Of a stretch of 64,000 nt of DNA, positions 38,051 through 46,346 are shown in pieces. Below the pieces are notes generated by a model. It did not search any database. It was given only the letters and a program-made list of their open reading frames with translations, and was not told where the DNA came from. Origin of the DNA: Bacillota bacterium (lineage in GTDB: Bacteria; Bacillota; Negativicutes; Sporomusales; Sporomusaceae). The stretch lies in the NCBI GenBank assembly GCA_017889705.1, contig JAGGAB010000003.1:1-64000 (forward strand), read 5' to 3'. Within the stretch, counting starts at the first letter, position 1. Every line of letters starts with the position of its first letter. A program made the translations under genes and the position numbers.

Positions 38051-38779
38051 TTATTTCATCTGGAATTTTGCTACAGCCTGCCGGAATTTTTCTTCTGATA
38101 TATTATACTCTTTGTTAATTTGTTTCACAGTTTTATTTCTATCCATATTTTCCGGTAATCCCAGTTCTTTAGTAAGCATCTGTTCATTAACCTTAAATGT
38201 GTCAACAACATCAGCCCATTTCATCCAGCCTTTAATTTCACTGGGATTTGTTATTTGCGATACAGCTTTTATGCTCGGACTCTTTGGATTCCAATAACCT
38301 GATAACTGCACAGTACTCACGATAAGAGTAAACATTACAACACTCATCACGGCAAATGCTAGCGGCTTTACTCTAGCAAATACACCATTAATACCCAATT
38401 TAACTTCCAGAGACTGAACCGGGCAAACTGGTACACACTCCATACATTTAATACAACGGGTATCTCTCATACGAGTTATCTCGGAAACCGTAATTCCCAC
38501 AGGGCATTTGCGGTCACATATTTTACAGTTAATACAAGTACTATCACGTTCTATTTCAAATATTGTTAGTCGGGAAAGCAAACCAGCAAAAGCTCCCAAA
38601 GGACACAAAAATCGGCACCATGCCCGCTCCGTTATGAGTGAAATGATCACGAAGCCTGCAATAACCAGCCAGCCGGTTGTACCTTCCACATTCATATGAA
38701 ATATTTGTTTGAAAGGATCATATTCTGCAAACCATAATTGATTTAACAGCCAAGAAAAATACACAATACCTGCCAGCAT
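38051..38779 (-). CDS. NapH/YccM-like 4Fe-4S membrane protein, 5'-truncated
   Basis: The 242-residue protein has three visible membrane helices, AWCRFLCPLGA after the second, two 4Fe-4S motifs (CINCKICDRKCP and CIKCMECVPVCP) and a C-terminal helical tail unrelated to ferredoxin. Such proteins pass electrons between quinones and periplasmic or membrane redox partners. The N terminus seems incomplete: in-frame codons SYGRFI run upstream into the remnant at 38797-39007 without a ribosome site, and the first helices of the family are missing. It may be expressed from an internal start or be a decaying gene. Confidence 0.7.
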   Translation of the reverse strand: MLAGIVYFSWLLNQLWFAEYDPFKQIFHMNVEGTTGWLVIAGFVIISLITERAWCRFLCPLGAFAGLLSRLTIFEIERDSTCINCKICDRKCPVGITVSEITRMRDTRCIKCMECVPVCPVQSLEVKLGINGVFARVKPLAFAVMSVVMFTLIVSTVQLSGYWNPKSPSIKAVSQITNPSEIKGWMKWADVVDTFKVNEQMLTKELGLPENMDRNKTVKQINKEYNISEEKFRQAVAKFQMK

Positions 38780-38796
38780 AATAAAACGACCATAGC

Positions 38797-39007
38797 TTAA
38801 TACTTTAGCAATTCCACTCCTGGCAATGGTGGTTTCACAGCTGAAGCACCGGTTGCAATAACTAACTTATCGTAGGGTATTGTGTCCGCTTCCCCTGTAG
38901 CAAGATTTCTCACTTTCAGTAATTTGGGCCTGAGGATCACACCTGCGAGCCTTAGCAGCAGCTTTAAGCCCAGCCGCCACCCCACCACTCACTACAATCT
39001 TCTTCAC
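38797..39007 (-). pseudogene. CoA-disulfide reductase-like flavoprotein, remnant
   Basis: A GTG at 39007 opens VKKIVVSGGVAAGLKAAAKA with the dinucleotide-binding motif of FAD/NADH disulfide oxidoreductases of the CoA-disulfide-reductase class. After about 30 residues the frame changes and a second piece, KVRNLATGEADTIPYDKLVI then ATGASAVKPPLPGVEL, follows directly. Roughly 70-80 residues in between, including the active-site Cys region, and everything after GVEL are missing. A family of about 440-550 residues is reduced to about 70. The deletion seems to run into the 5' end of the next ferredoxin gene. Confidence 0.85.
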
Positions 39008-39019
39008 AACAATTTCTCC

Positions 39020-39661
39020 CTAACCATTTTGAAATGCTAGCGCTTTCTTGGGGCATTTTTTGACACATCGATTACATTTTAAACAATCGCCATGAGTAAA
39101 ACCTTGTGTATTTCCCTTTTCAATATACGGAGACAATTGTAGCGGGCATGCAGTTGTACAGAGCTTGCAATCTACGCAAGAGTCTTTCACCTGTAACGGC
39201 ATTGGCTTGGCCTTGGCACTAAACCAGCTCGCCAAAGTACCCATAGGGCAGAAAGAGCACCAGGTTCTTTGATGATAAATCAGGCCTAAAATAATGCCGA
39301 CAATTGTAGTAATCAGGATGATCCGGACAAACACCCTTCCCATCTCGCCTATGTCTCCCCACGCATAATACATTTGCACCCCAAAAACACTCATGATAAA
39401 CACAACCATAAATGCCCGGAAGCTTTTACTGCGAACAAAGGCTGGTATGGGTTTATGCGGAGATAGCTTGGCAATTACATTATCATAGAAGCTACCGCGC
39501 GGGCAGAAGTTTCCACACCAGTAACGGCCTTTATAGGGAGCGAGAACAACAGGCGCAAGCATACAAATGATTGCGAGCAAACCAATAGCAGGATAAATAA
39601 TACCTAGCGCGAGAAAAAGCAATAAAATCCAAAATAAATACTGTTGCATACGACTTCTCAT
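39020..39661 (-). CDS. 4Fe-4S membrane polyferredoxin (YccM/NapH-like)
   Basis: The 213-residue protein has four predicted membrane helices, two CxxxCP motifs after helices (YWCGNFCPRGS and TWCSFCPMGT) and two classical ferredoxin clusters (CVDCKLCTTACP and CLKCNRCVKKCP). It is likely a membrane electron-transfer protein. It lies 22 nt downstream of the CsoR/CstR-family regulator and is therefore probably controlled by it. Confidence 0.88.
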   Translation of the reverse strand: MRSRMQQYLFWILLLFLALGIIYPAIGLLAIICMLAPVVLAPYKGRYWCGNFCPRGSFYDNVIAKLSPHKPIPAFVRSKSFRAFMVVFIMSVFGVQMYYAWGDIGEMGRVFVRIILITTIVGIILGLIYHQRTWCSFCPMGTLASWFSAKAKPMPLQVKDSCVDCKLCTTACPLQLSPYIEKGNTQGFTHGDCLKCNRCVKKCPKKALAFQNG

Positions 39662-39683
39662 ATCATCACCATTTCTAAGTTGA

Positions 39684-39959
39684 TTATTTCTTCGCCATGG
39701 TAATCATGGTTTTTGTCAATTTTTCAATCCGTTCGCGGGATTTTGGGTCATCAATACTTATATCTTGCAAACACTCTTCTGCATATCCTTCCAGAATATG
39801 CGCTCCTAATTTATTGACGGCTCCCATTACCGCATTCAGTTGGAACAAGATATCCTCACAATTCTTGTCTTCTTCCACCATTTTTTCAATACCGATAATA
39901 TGTCCTTTAATTGTGCCTAATCGTTGAAGCACGCTTTTTTTCATCTTTTCATTAGCCAT
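39684..39959 (-). CDS. CsoR/CstR-family repressor
   Basis: The 91-residue all-helical repressor contains RLGTIKGHIIGIEKMVEE. The two conserved cysteines C34 and C63 are present, spaced as in the family. The position occupied by His in copper-sensing CsoR (25 residues after the first Cys) is Y59, so a copper site is unlikely and a thiol or persulfide-sensing CstR-like role fits better. The nearby CoA-disulfide-reductase remnant and polyferredoxins agree with sulfur chemistry. A G/C-run inverted repeat lies 55 nt upstream of the start. Confidence 0.88.
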   Translation of the reverse strand: MANEKMKKSVLQRLGTIKGHIIGIEKMVEEDKNCEDILFQLNAVMGAVNKLGAHILEGYAEECLQDISIDDPKSRERIEKLTKTMITMAKK

Positions 39960-40014
39960 TTTGAACGCCTCCTGTCAGATAGTAGTACCGCAATACATCC
40001 CGCAACTGTTTACC

Positions 40015-40036
40015 CACCCCCGCCAGGAGGGGGTAT
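40015..40036. promoter_or_regulatory. CsoR/CstR-type operator
   Basis: ACCCCC, 7 nt, GGGGGTATA: an inverted repeat of G and C runs flanked by A/T, the usual form of DNA sites for this repressor family. Located between the regulator gene and its upstream neighbour. Confidence 0.7.
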
Positions 40037-40121
40037 AGTTTGTATTATAGTTCATATTTTGCCCAAAATCAACAAAAAATAAACCTTACTACTTTTTGAG
40101 CAAGGTTTCTCTCTTTTCTAT

Positions 40122-40736
40122 TCAAATGCCTTCGAGCATAATCCTCTCATGAATTTTTAAAATCTTTTGCCCATAATTATTACCTGGCACAGCCCATTTG
40201 CCGTTAAGCTCTGTCCAAGTTTTTACCCTGCCGAAATTTTTGCTGCTTTTTAACAACATATACCGGGGATCCACTATTTCTTTTTTCGGCGGCAGCGTCG
40301 AAGCATATCCCAATAAATGCTGCACCTGGGCTCTAACTCCTATTTGCGCGGAAAAAAACCAGGCGCCGGCTCTGCCATTACCGGTTGTCCCTAAGCCGCA
40401 ATAATTATTCTGTAACGGTACTACATCTCCGCCAAATTTGAAATAGCCGGTTTCAAGTAATGCCTGAGCAAACACAATATCAGGGCGAATGCCTTCCTCA
40501 ATAGCCTCATTGTAAAAAATAGTAACTAATTCTTCCGGTGACACGGTAATTGCCGGAAACGGATTATTTCTAAGCAGGTACTGCACACATTGCTCTTTCA
40601 TTGCCAGCGGTGGACCCATAATGGACAAATCAAACATTATATTGCTATTAAGTTCGTCCCCTTTTACGTCTGTCCCGGCAAAAGTTACCGAAACCTGAAA
40701 AAACATACAAATAAAAACCAATGCGAAAACGCGCAT
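40122..40736 (-). CDS. Exported glucosaminidase-domain protein
   Basis: A 204-residue secreted protein with a signal peptide (MRVFALVFICMFFQVSVTFAG) and a glucosaminidase/FlgJ-LytG domain cleaving the glycan strand of peptidoglycan. The probable catalytic Glu lies in FAQALLETGYFKFGG, and NNYCGLGTTGN and LLGYAS follow the usual order. The start 40736 is set by GGAGG; upstream in-frame codons from 40862 lack one. It is near other wall hydrolases (42360) but separately transcribed. Confidence 0.88.
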   Translation of the reverse strand: MRVFALVFICMFFQVSVTFAGTDVKGDELNSNIMFDLSIMGPPLAMKEQCVQYLLRNNPFPAITVSPEELVTIFYNEAIEEGIRPDIVFAQALLETGYFKFGGDVVPLQNNYCGLGTTGNGRAGAWFFSAQIGVRAQVQHLLGYASTLPPKKEIVDPRYMLLKSSKNFGRVKTWTELNGKWAVPGNNYGQKILKIHERIMLEGI

Positions 40737-40891
40737 TCCTTTCCTCCATACACTGAACCCCGTGAAACAGCATCCAGCAAAATCAATTTTTAAGTTAGGG
40801 AAATACCCAATAAAAAGTTCGCCTAAACAAGCAACTTGCCGTTCAGGCGATCTGATTAGCACTATACTTCTGTATTTACGCTCTGCTTACT

Positions 40892-41431
40892 CTATATTCG
40901 CGTATCAACTTGAGTTCCAAGTTCTGTTTCCGGCAGCGACTTAGACATAGTTGCCGTAGTAGTACGGGTTTCACCGCCAGATACATAGGTTTTTCCACAT
41001 TCCGGACATACTGATGTAAAAATGCTGACACTTTGTGAAACCACTTTACGGCCTTCGTTACGGGCATCAGCCTGCTCATTGACCACATGTTCCTGCTCAT
41101 GCGCCCTTACCGCCGCAGCTGAGTTCTCCGGCGAAATATGCCCTGGGCTTTTAAACGAAACACTAGGATCATCAGAACCATCCTGATATTTCCGTTCTGC
41201 ACAAGTTTGGCATTCAATCTGCCCGGTTTCTTTTAGGCGCTTAATCTCCGGCTCAGTCCACTCATTGGTTGCGGAAAGCTCCAGTTGATAGGCCGGCCCT
41301 ACTTGCGTAGCCAAATCATTTTGTTCAGCTTGGCTACTCTGTCCGGAAACAGTTATTTTATTTTGGATCTGTTGTGTGCTTAAAATCGCCGGCGCATTAA
41401 CCGGCGGCCGCTCTAGATTGATATTCAGCAT
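40892..41431 (-). CDS. SprA-related putative metalloprotease
   Basis: The 179-residue protein carries an HExxH site in VRAHEQEHVVNE, with two CxxC pairs (CQTC before and CPEC after) that probably bind zinc. The N-terminal 60 residues are low-complexity and polar. Proteins of this kind are annotated as putative metalloproteases of the SprA/CJM1_0395 type, without known substrate. No signal peptide. A possible frame overlap at the C terminus (TQVDTRI) is ordinary. Confidence 0.78.
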   Translation of the reverse strand: MLNINLERPPVNAPAILSTQQIQNKITVSGQSSQAEQNDLATQVGPAYQLELSATNEWTEPEIKRLKETGQIECQTCAERKYQDGSDDPSVSFKSPGHISPENSAAAVRAHEQEHVVNEQADARNEGRKVVSQSVSIFTSVCPECGKTYVSGGETRTTTATMSKSLPETELGTQVDTRI

Positions 41432-41615
41432 TACTATTCACGTCCTTTTCCCAAACAGAAATGAATTTTATGCCTTGTCATATTGATAGTATCGTACTTT
41501 TTCCGGAAAACCTAAGCATAAACTCTTATGCATACTTACATTAATTATAACATTCTGACTTATGTTACGCAAAGGGACTTTAGTCACACTTTCCCGGTGG
41601 TTTTGTACACGTTTA

Positions 41616-41864
41616 TTATACAGTAATTAAACTGGAATTTAGGGTAGCAATACTACTAGCAATCGCCTGAATATTATTTAGATTAGCAATTGGATTTAAA
41701 GCCAACTCTTCCAGAATGTCCTCTAAAACCAGCATGGTAAAAAGCACAACCGAATTTCCGGCAACTATCGTATCATGGGTGGAGGCCGCCAATTTTTCCG
41801 CCTTTTTTTCCAGTTCTTCCACACACTTACCTTGATATGGCGCTAGAGTACGTTGATCTTTCAT
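41616..41864 (-). CDS. Small hypothetical protein (82 aa)
   Basis: Begins MKDQRTLAPYQGKCVEELE after GGGGAG. A hydrophobic middle (NSVVLFTMLVLEDILEELAL) and a helical C terminus suggest an all-alpha protein, perhaps membrane-associated. No family recognised. It is followed leftward by 184 nt without features. Confidence 0.6.
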   Translation of the reverse strand: MKDQRTLAPYQGKCVEELEKKAEKLAASTHDTIVAGNSVVLFTMLVLEDILEELALNPIANLNNIQAIASSIATLNSSLITV

Positions 41865-41957
41865 GCAGTATCTCCCCCTCTCACGTTAATATATTCATTC
41901 CAGCGTAAAGTGTCCTGCAATACCTGCGGCCTTCTTAACAAAAGAACTTGTAACACA

Positions 41958-42242
41958 TCACCTTTTAGGAAAGGTCACTCTGGGTGTATTGCTGATTTTG
42001 CCGCCATTAAACAGTTGCCGCACTACATAAAGTATTTCTGCCGGATTCATATCGTGATGATAGCCTAGCTGCTCAAATTCATGTAAAACAGTTTCTTGCA
42101 CTTGCGGAGAAAGCTCTGCCAATTTACCAAGCTCGGCAAGAACATTTTTTATCTCGGCATTATCCATCATGTCCATGACTTTCTTTCCTTTTTCCAGACC
42201 AATTATTATAAAAAATACAGCTACTTTTTGAACAGAATTCAC
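41958..42242 (-). CDS. Stand-alone FliG N-terminal-like domain protein
   Basis: The 94-residue protein resembles the N-terminal domain of flagellar switch protein FliG: VQKVAVFFIIIGLEKGKKVMDMMDNAEIKNV aligns with the KAAILLxxLG...A..V...L...E...L start, and LSPQVQETVLHEFEQL with the VSPEEKEEVLEEF region. FliG is normally about 335 residues, and its motor-binding middle and C-terminal domains are absent. The start is GTG 42242 after GGAGG. No flagellar gene is in the window. It may be a free partner or modulator of FliF/FliG, or a diverged domain with another role. Confidence 0.6.
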   Translation of the reverse strand: MNSVQKVAVFFIIIGLEKGKKVMDMMDNAEIKNVLAELGKLAELSPQVQETVLHEFEQLGYHHDMNPAEILYVVRQLFNGGKISNTPRVTFPKR

Positions 42243-42301
42243 TTCATGTCCTCCTTCATAATACTTAATCTATGCAATTCCCTGCATCTATGCTAAAAAA
42301 A

Positions 42302-42344
42302 TGCCAACAGCTTATTATCCCCCTGTACAATAAGCTGTTGGCTT
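42302..42344 (-). terminator. Terminator of the M23 peptidase gene
   Basis: Leftward GCCAACAGCTTATT/AATAAGCTGTTGGC with a 13-nt loop, then ATTTTTTT. Confidence 0.88.
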
Positions 42345-42359
42345 AAATTTCTCGACTTA

Positions 42360-43007
42360 CTACAAAACCAAAAAGCGGATTGGGTCAACCGCAGTGCCAT
42401 TTACTCTGATTTCATAATGAAGATGTGGACCGGTACTTCTCCCGGTACTTCCCAGATAAGCAATAACCTGCCCTTTTTTTACTGCTTGACCGGCACTTAC
42501 TATTACGCGGGAATTATGACCATAAATAGTTTCTATACCTTTGCCATGATTAATTTGCACAATATTGCCATAGCCTCCAGACCAACCACTTAGCACAACT
42601 TCGCCATCAGCAGTGGCAAAAATAGGTGTTCCCATACTGTTGGCAATATCAATTCCCGGATGTAATTCCTGCCCGCCGCCCCAAGGTGAATTCCGCCAGC
42701 CAAAACGTGAGCTGACCTCGCCGCTAGTCGGCCAAATAGACGGAGTAGCCGCTAAATTAGCCGCATTCTTCGTGATCTTGTCAACATTTTGAGTTGTTCC
42801 AGCCTCACTAGACTGATCAGAGATCATTTCAGTCACAACGATGTTATTAGCATTGTTGGCACTGTGCGCCTGATAATAATTCGAAAAAACTCCCAGCAAA
42901 ACTATGGAAAATAAACAGAGTGCTACAGCAAGCCATTTGACTGAAATACCTGTGGTCTGTCCAGCAGTCACTTTCTGTTCATTATTAAATTTGCTTAACA
43001 TATTCAT
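42360..43007 (-). CDS. M23 (LytM-type) peptidoglycan endopeptidase
   Basis: The 215-residue protein has an N-terminal membrane anchor (about residues 24-42), a short linker, and a C-terminal LytM domain. Metal ligands are visible in HPGIDIA (H and D) and HLHYEI (HxH), with GYGNIVQINHG and GSTGRSTGPHLHYE typical of the fold. It cuts peptide cross-bridges or acts as an activator of amidases. It is monocistronic, with a good terminator. Confidence 0.92.
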   Translation of the reverse strand: MNMLSKFNNEQKVTAGQTTGISVKWLAVALCLFSIVLLGVFSNYYQAHSANNANNIVVTEMISDQSSEAGTTQNVDKITKNAANLAATPSIWPTSGEVSSRFGWRNSPWGGGQELHPGIDIANSMGTPIFATADGEVVLSGWSGGYGNIVQINHGKGIETIYGHNSRVIVSAGQAVKKGQVIAYLGSTGRSTGPHLHYEIRVNGTAVDPIRFLVL

Positions 43008-43268
43008 TCCTTCTCTGCTCCTTTTAACCGAAACCGCTTCTTGACAGAAACCTGCCTGTTAATTACGTCACCGTCAACCTATATTATAACGGAAAATTAT
43101 ATATTTGGGTTATTATACAATAAATTTTTTTTGCCAAAAAGCAAATGGCTATTCCCGACTATTAACTAAGTGCGCTCAATGAAAACTACTGAAAAATGTG
43201 TCTCTTAAATAAAAAACGCCCAAAACTATAAAGTTCCAGACGCTCCATAATACTGACGAAGTCATAAA

Positions 43269-44102
43269 TTATTTGGTTCTAAGCATATTATATGCTTTAG
43301 CTGAGATATTGGCGATAAAGTTACTGGCATAAGGTACAGCCCGCCGAGTAGTTGTGTACGCACTAATAAGTATTACATCCCGTCCGTCATCAATAATACC
43401 CACATCACACTGCACGCCCGGAAGCTCACCTACCTTATGCAAGACTTTAACCTTTTGCATATATCGCGGTATTTCTTCATTAAAGATAGTCGTAGCTAAT
43501 TCTTCTTTCAATATTGCGGAAAATTCCTTACCCAAATAGGTTTCATTATAGACTGCTTCAATAAGCACAGCCATCTCATACGGAGTTGTTACACTGTGAT
43601 AACCGTATTTAGCAAAAGCATCCCGGCTGTGAATTCTTGTATGAACTAGTTTAAGATCTGTTAAAACTCGTGTTAGTGCATCCGGTTTTTTACGCTCAAT
43701 ATCATCCAATAAGCGATAGAAGGCCGGGTTATCACTTATGACCATCATCTGCCTAATATTGTTATCATATCGCTTTTTCTCATCTGTGGCAGCATCTGTA
43801 TACAAATATTTGTAGATAGCAAGCGCAACGACAATTTTGTGAGTGGATGCAGTAGGAAAAATTGAGTCTTGATTAAAGCCGAAAGTTGTACCTGTTTTTA
43901 AATTCTTTGTATACATACCTGTTTTTCCGTCAAAATTCTCTAAACTGCGTTGAAGCTGTCCTCCAAGATCAGGAGGAGGTTGGGGAACGTTCGTGTCAGG
44001 CAGCACGGCTTCTGGTTTTAGTTGCGGAGTGTTTACCGTGCCACAAGCAATCACACATAACGAAGTCAGGATTAGTAGTAGTATAATTATAGATCGCAAC
44101 AT
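43269..44102 (-). CDS. Class A beta-lactamase-like lipoprotein
   Basis: The N terminus is a lipoprotein signal (LLLILTSLCVIAC). The serine-hydrolase domain has STHK (S-x-x-K catalytic pair), SDN (ISDNPA) and KVG in place of the KTG triad (VLHKVGELPG). The length of 277 residues suits class A enzymes. The KVG variant and the missing clear E166 omega-loop motif make real beta-lactam hydrolysis uncertain; it could be a penicillin-binding or wall-related hydrolase. It is a single gene. Confidence 0.82.
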   Translation of the reverse strand: MLRSIIILLLILTSLCVIACGTVNTPQLKPEAVLPDTNVPQPPPDLGGQLQRSLENFDGKTGMYTKNLKTGTTFGFNQDSIFPTASTHKIVVALAIYKYLYTDAATDEKKRYDNNIRQMMVISDNPAFYRLLDDIERKKPDALTRVLTDLKLVHTRIHSRDAFAKYGYHSVTTPYEMAVLIEAVYNETYLGKEFSAILKEELATTIFNEEIPRYMQKVKVLHKVGELPGVQCDVGIIDDGRDVILISAYTTTRRAVPYASNFIANISAKAYNMLRTK

Positions 44103-44208
44103 ACTAAATCACCCTGGGTTAGTATGCTACTTGAAACAGCGATCTATCCTTTTATTTTCCCGTTTCCCAATTGATTAGCAATCTCAGTGAAAGCGTGTTT
44201 CACTATTA

Positions 44209-44652
44209 TCAGCGAATAATCATAACCGGACAACGTGCCCGCTGCAGCACATAACTGCTAACACTGCCTAATACCAACTGAGCTATTGAACCTAATCCCC
44301 TGCTGCCAATTACAATCAGATCATACCCCTGTTCAATAGCGAAGGATACAATTACCTCGGTGGGCACACCAACTTCAACAACTCCCCTGGCAGCTATACC
44401 TGCAGGCAACATAGCCACAGCTTTGTTAACAGACTCTTGCCCTATTTCCTTGAAATCATCGATTACACCTTCCGGCACACAAACACCACCGCTTGGATCA
44501 CTGAAAGCGGCTACTGTCGAAGATAAGTTAACTACATACAATAAATCGATTGAAGCATCACAACGCTCAGCCAAATATCCGGCATACTCCAGCGCCCTGT
44601 ACGAATTAGGCGAACCATCTATCGGCACAAGAATCTTACGAACTGCTACCAT
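44209..44652 (-). CDS. Universal stress protein UspA family
   Basis: A single 147-residue Usp domain. The nucleotide-binding motif G-x2-G-x9-G-S is present as GSRGLGSIAQLVLGSVS, and the N-terminal ILVPIDGSPNSYRALEYA is typical. ATP-binding type Usp proteins aid stress survival; the specific role is unknown. GGAGGGGA precedes the ATG. Confidence 0.93.
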   Translation of the reverse strand: MVAVRKILVPIDGSPNSYRALEYAGYLAERCDASIDLLYVVNLSSTVAAFSDPSGGVCVPEGVIDDFKEIGQESVNKAVAMLPAGIAARGVVEVGVPTEVIVSFAIEQGYDLIVIGSRGLGSIAQLVLGSVSSYVLQRARCPVMIIR

Positions 44653-44786
44653 TTTTATCCCCTCCTGACATTAGAAATCCTGATTTGAAGTCTTTTGGGT
44701 TTCATTCCACATCATATCAGAATATCCTGCCATTTAAGGAAAAAATCCAGATTCTGCCTTCACACTAAACTATTTTTCTGGATCCA

Positions 44787-45701
44787 TTACGAGCTATCAA
44801 CTGGTTTAGACTGGCTGGCAAGCAAATAGGTTTGGGCGAACTCCAAAAACAATTTGGCCGGATAAGAAATCGTCCGGCCTTTTTTCCAAATCACCGACAT
44901 ACTATGAACAATTTCAGGATTAATAAGCGGAATTGATCGCACAAGCTCAGGACTCAATCTTTCACAGATATTTTGGGGTATTAACGCTATGCCCAAATTG
45001 ACAGCTACTGTTTGCACCATAAGCTCGCGTTGTGCAGTTTCCAGGATAATTTGGGGATGAAAACCTGCCTCATTGCATTTTTTGATTACTTCATCATGTA
45101 AACTAAAATCACTGCTGGAAAGAATAAAGGCTTCCTTTGATAATGAAGACAGGCAAACCTCTTTATATGCAGTCAGCCGATGAGTGGGATGCACCACTAC
45201 TTTAAGCGGATCCTGCGCAAAAGAAAAAGACTCGTATAGTTCCGGATCACTTGGTAAACGACAAATAATACCAATATCTAAAAGTCCGTCATGAATGGCG
45301 CGCTCTATTTTTTTTGACCCATATTCAGACAACTCGGTTTCAATTTCCGGATATTTTTTGCGAAACGCCCCTAGGAGTTGTGCAAATGCTACTGCCTCAG
45401 TCATTAGCGGTAAGCCAATACTTACTTTCCCCTTGGGAAGCCTGTATTTTTCACTAAAAGAATTAGTAAGATTAGCAAAGAGCGTAACCACCTTATCAGC
45501 TTCCACAAGAAAAATCGAACCGGCATCAGTCAGTGTTACTTGCTTAGAATTACGGTGTAACAAAGCAATCCCCAATTCCTTTTCTAAATCTTTTACAAGT
45601 TTACTTATGACTGACTGCGAAACATGCGAGGCTGTTGCGGCTTTACTAAAGCTCTTATGGCGAGCGACTGCAATAAAATATTGAAGATGAAGTATTTCCA
45701 T
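44787..45701 (-). CDS. LysR-family transcriptional regulator
   Basis: A 304-residue LysR protein with an N-terminal winged HTH (HLQYFIAVARHKSFSKAAT, then VSQSVISKLVKDLE) and a C-terminal effector domain. It is divergent from the 109-aa gene at 45859, with 157 nt between. The nearby permease and B12-mutase operon (46347-55118) is the obvious regulatory target by position, but the LysR gene is not directly divergent from it, so this is an inference. The effector could be the catabolised amino acid. Confidence 0.93.
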   Translation of the reverse strand: MEILHLQYFIAVARHKSFSKAATASHVSQSVISKLVKDLEKELGIALLHRNSKQVTLTDAGSIFLVEADKVVTLFANLTNSFSEKYRLPKGKVSIGLPLMTEAVAFAQLLGAFRKKYPEIETELSEYGSKKIERAIHDGLLDIGIICRLPSDPELYESFSFAQDPLKVVVHPTHRLTAYKEVCLSSLSKEAFILSSSDFSLHDEVIKKCNEAGFHPQIILETAQRELMVQTVAVNLGIALIPQNICERLSPELVRSIPLINPEIVHSMSVIWKKGRTISYPAKLFLEFAQTYLLASQSKPVDSS

Positions 45702-45858
45702 ATAAATGACTCCCTCAAAGTCAACTATCGATTTCGTGTATAGTAAATATCATTATTATCTATTTTACTAACAGTTTTGCTAAAGTTATAATAATAACAG
45801 GAAAAAGATACTTGGCCAAGTTCATGACCTGCCATTAACCAAAGGAGTAACTATAACT

Positions 45859-46188
45859 ATGTTGGAAAAAACTTTAGATTTCTTTTATGGAGAAAAAAAC
45901 ACTACAATTTCTGATGCTATTGCCACTGAATTGGATGAACATCAGCAGTTCCTGGAAAAAAACGGCTTTGCCGTCAAGCGTTCCAGCCATTTGATAAATT
46001 ATGAGGCCGCACAATGCCTCACTGCCGAAAAGGGCAATGTTGTCCTGACTACCAACCGTTTCCTGCGCGGCGGTAAGGATTTATCAATTCAATTGAAGCA
46101 GCACGGTTATGAAACTGCTGTTCCTTTATTTCCCGGTAAGCTTGCTGAAACAGTGGCTGTTGTAAATGCCGCTCAGCGTATACGCTAA
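45859..46188 (+). CDS. Hypothetical protein (109 aa)
   Basis: The protein starts MLEKTLDFFYGEKNTTISDA after AAGGAG. The middle LTAEKGNVVLTTNRFLRGG resembles a short beta-alpha unit as in Mut7-C/DUF5615 PIN-like proteins, which is only a weak likeness. It is the only rightward gene between the LysR gene and the permease, convergent with the latter, and is divergent from lysR. It is a possible LysR target. The function is unknown. Confidence 0.65.
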   Translation: MLEKTLDFFYGEKNTTISDAIATELDEHQQFLEKNGFAVKRSSHLINYEAAQCLTAEKGNVVLTTNRFLRGGKDLSIQLKQHGYETAVPLFPGKLAETVAVVNAAQRIR

Positions 46189-46228
46189 AAATGCTGTCTA
46201 AAAATTCAATCATGGTGGTAGTAAACCA

Positions 46229-46272
46229 CAGCACTATTTGCCTAATTTATAGCCAAATAGTGCTGTTTATTT
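46229..46272 (+). terminator. Intrinsic terminator
   Basis: CAGCACTATTTG/CAAATAGTGCTG hairpin with a 13-nt loop followed by a T-rich tract; it ends the 109-aa gene and may also end the leftward permease operon. Confidence 0.82.
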
Positions 46273-46346
46273 TGTCCAATATTGTTTGCTAATTTCGGCG
46301 TCAATGGCGCATACCCCAGGTTTTATTATATTCGTGAATCATAGGT

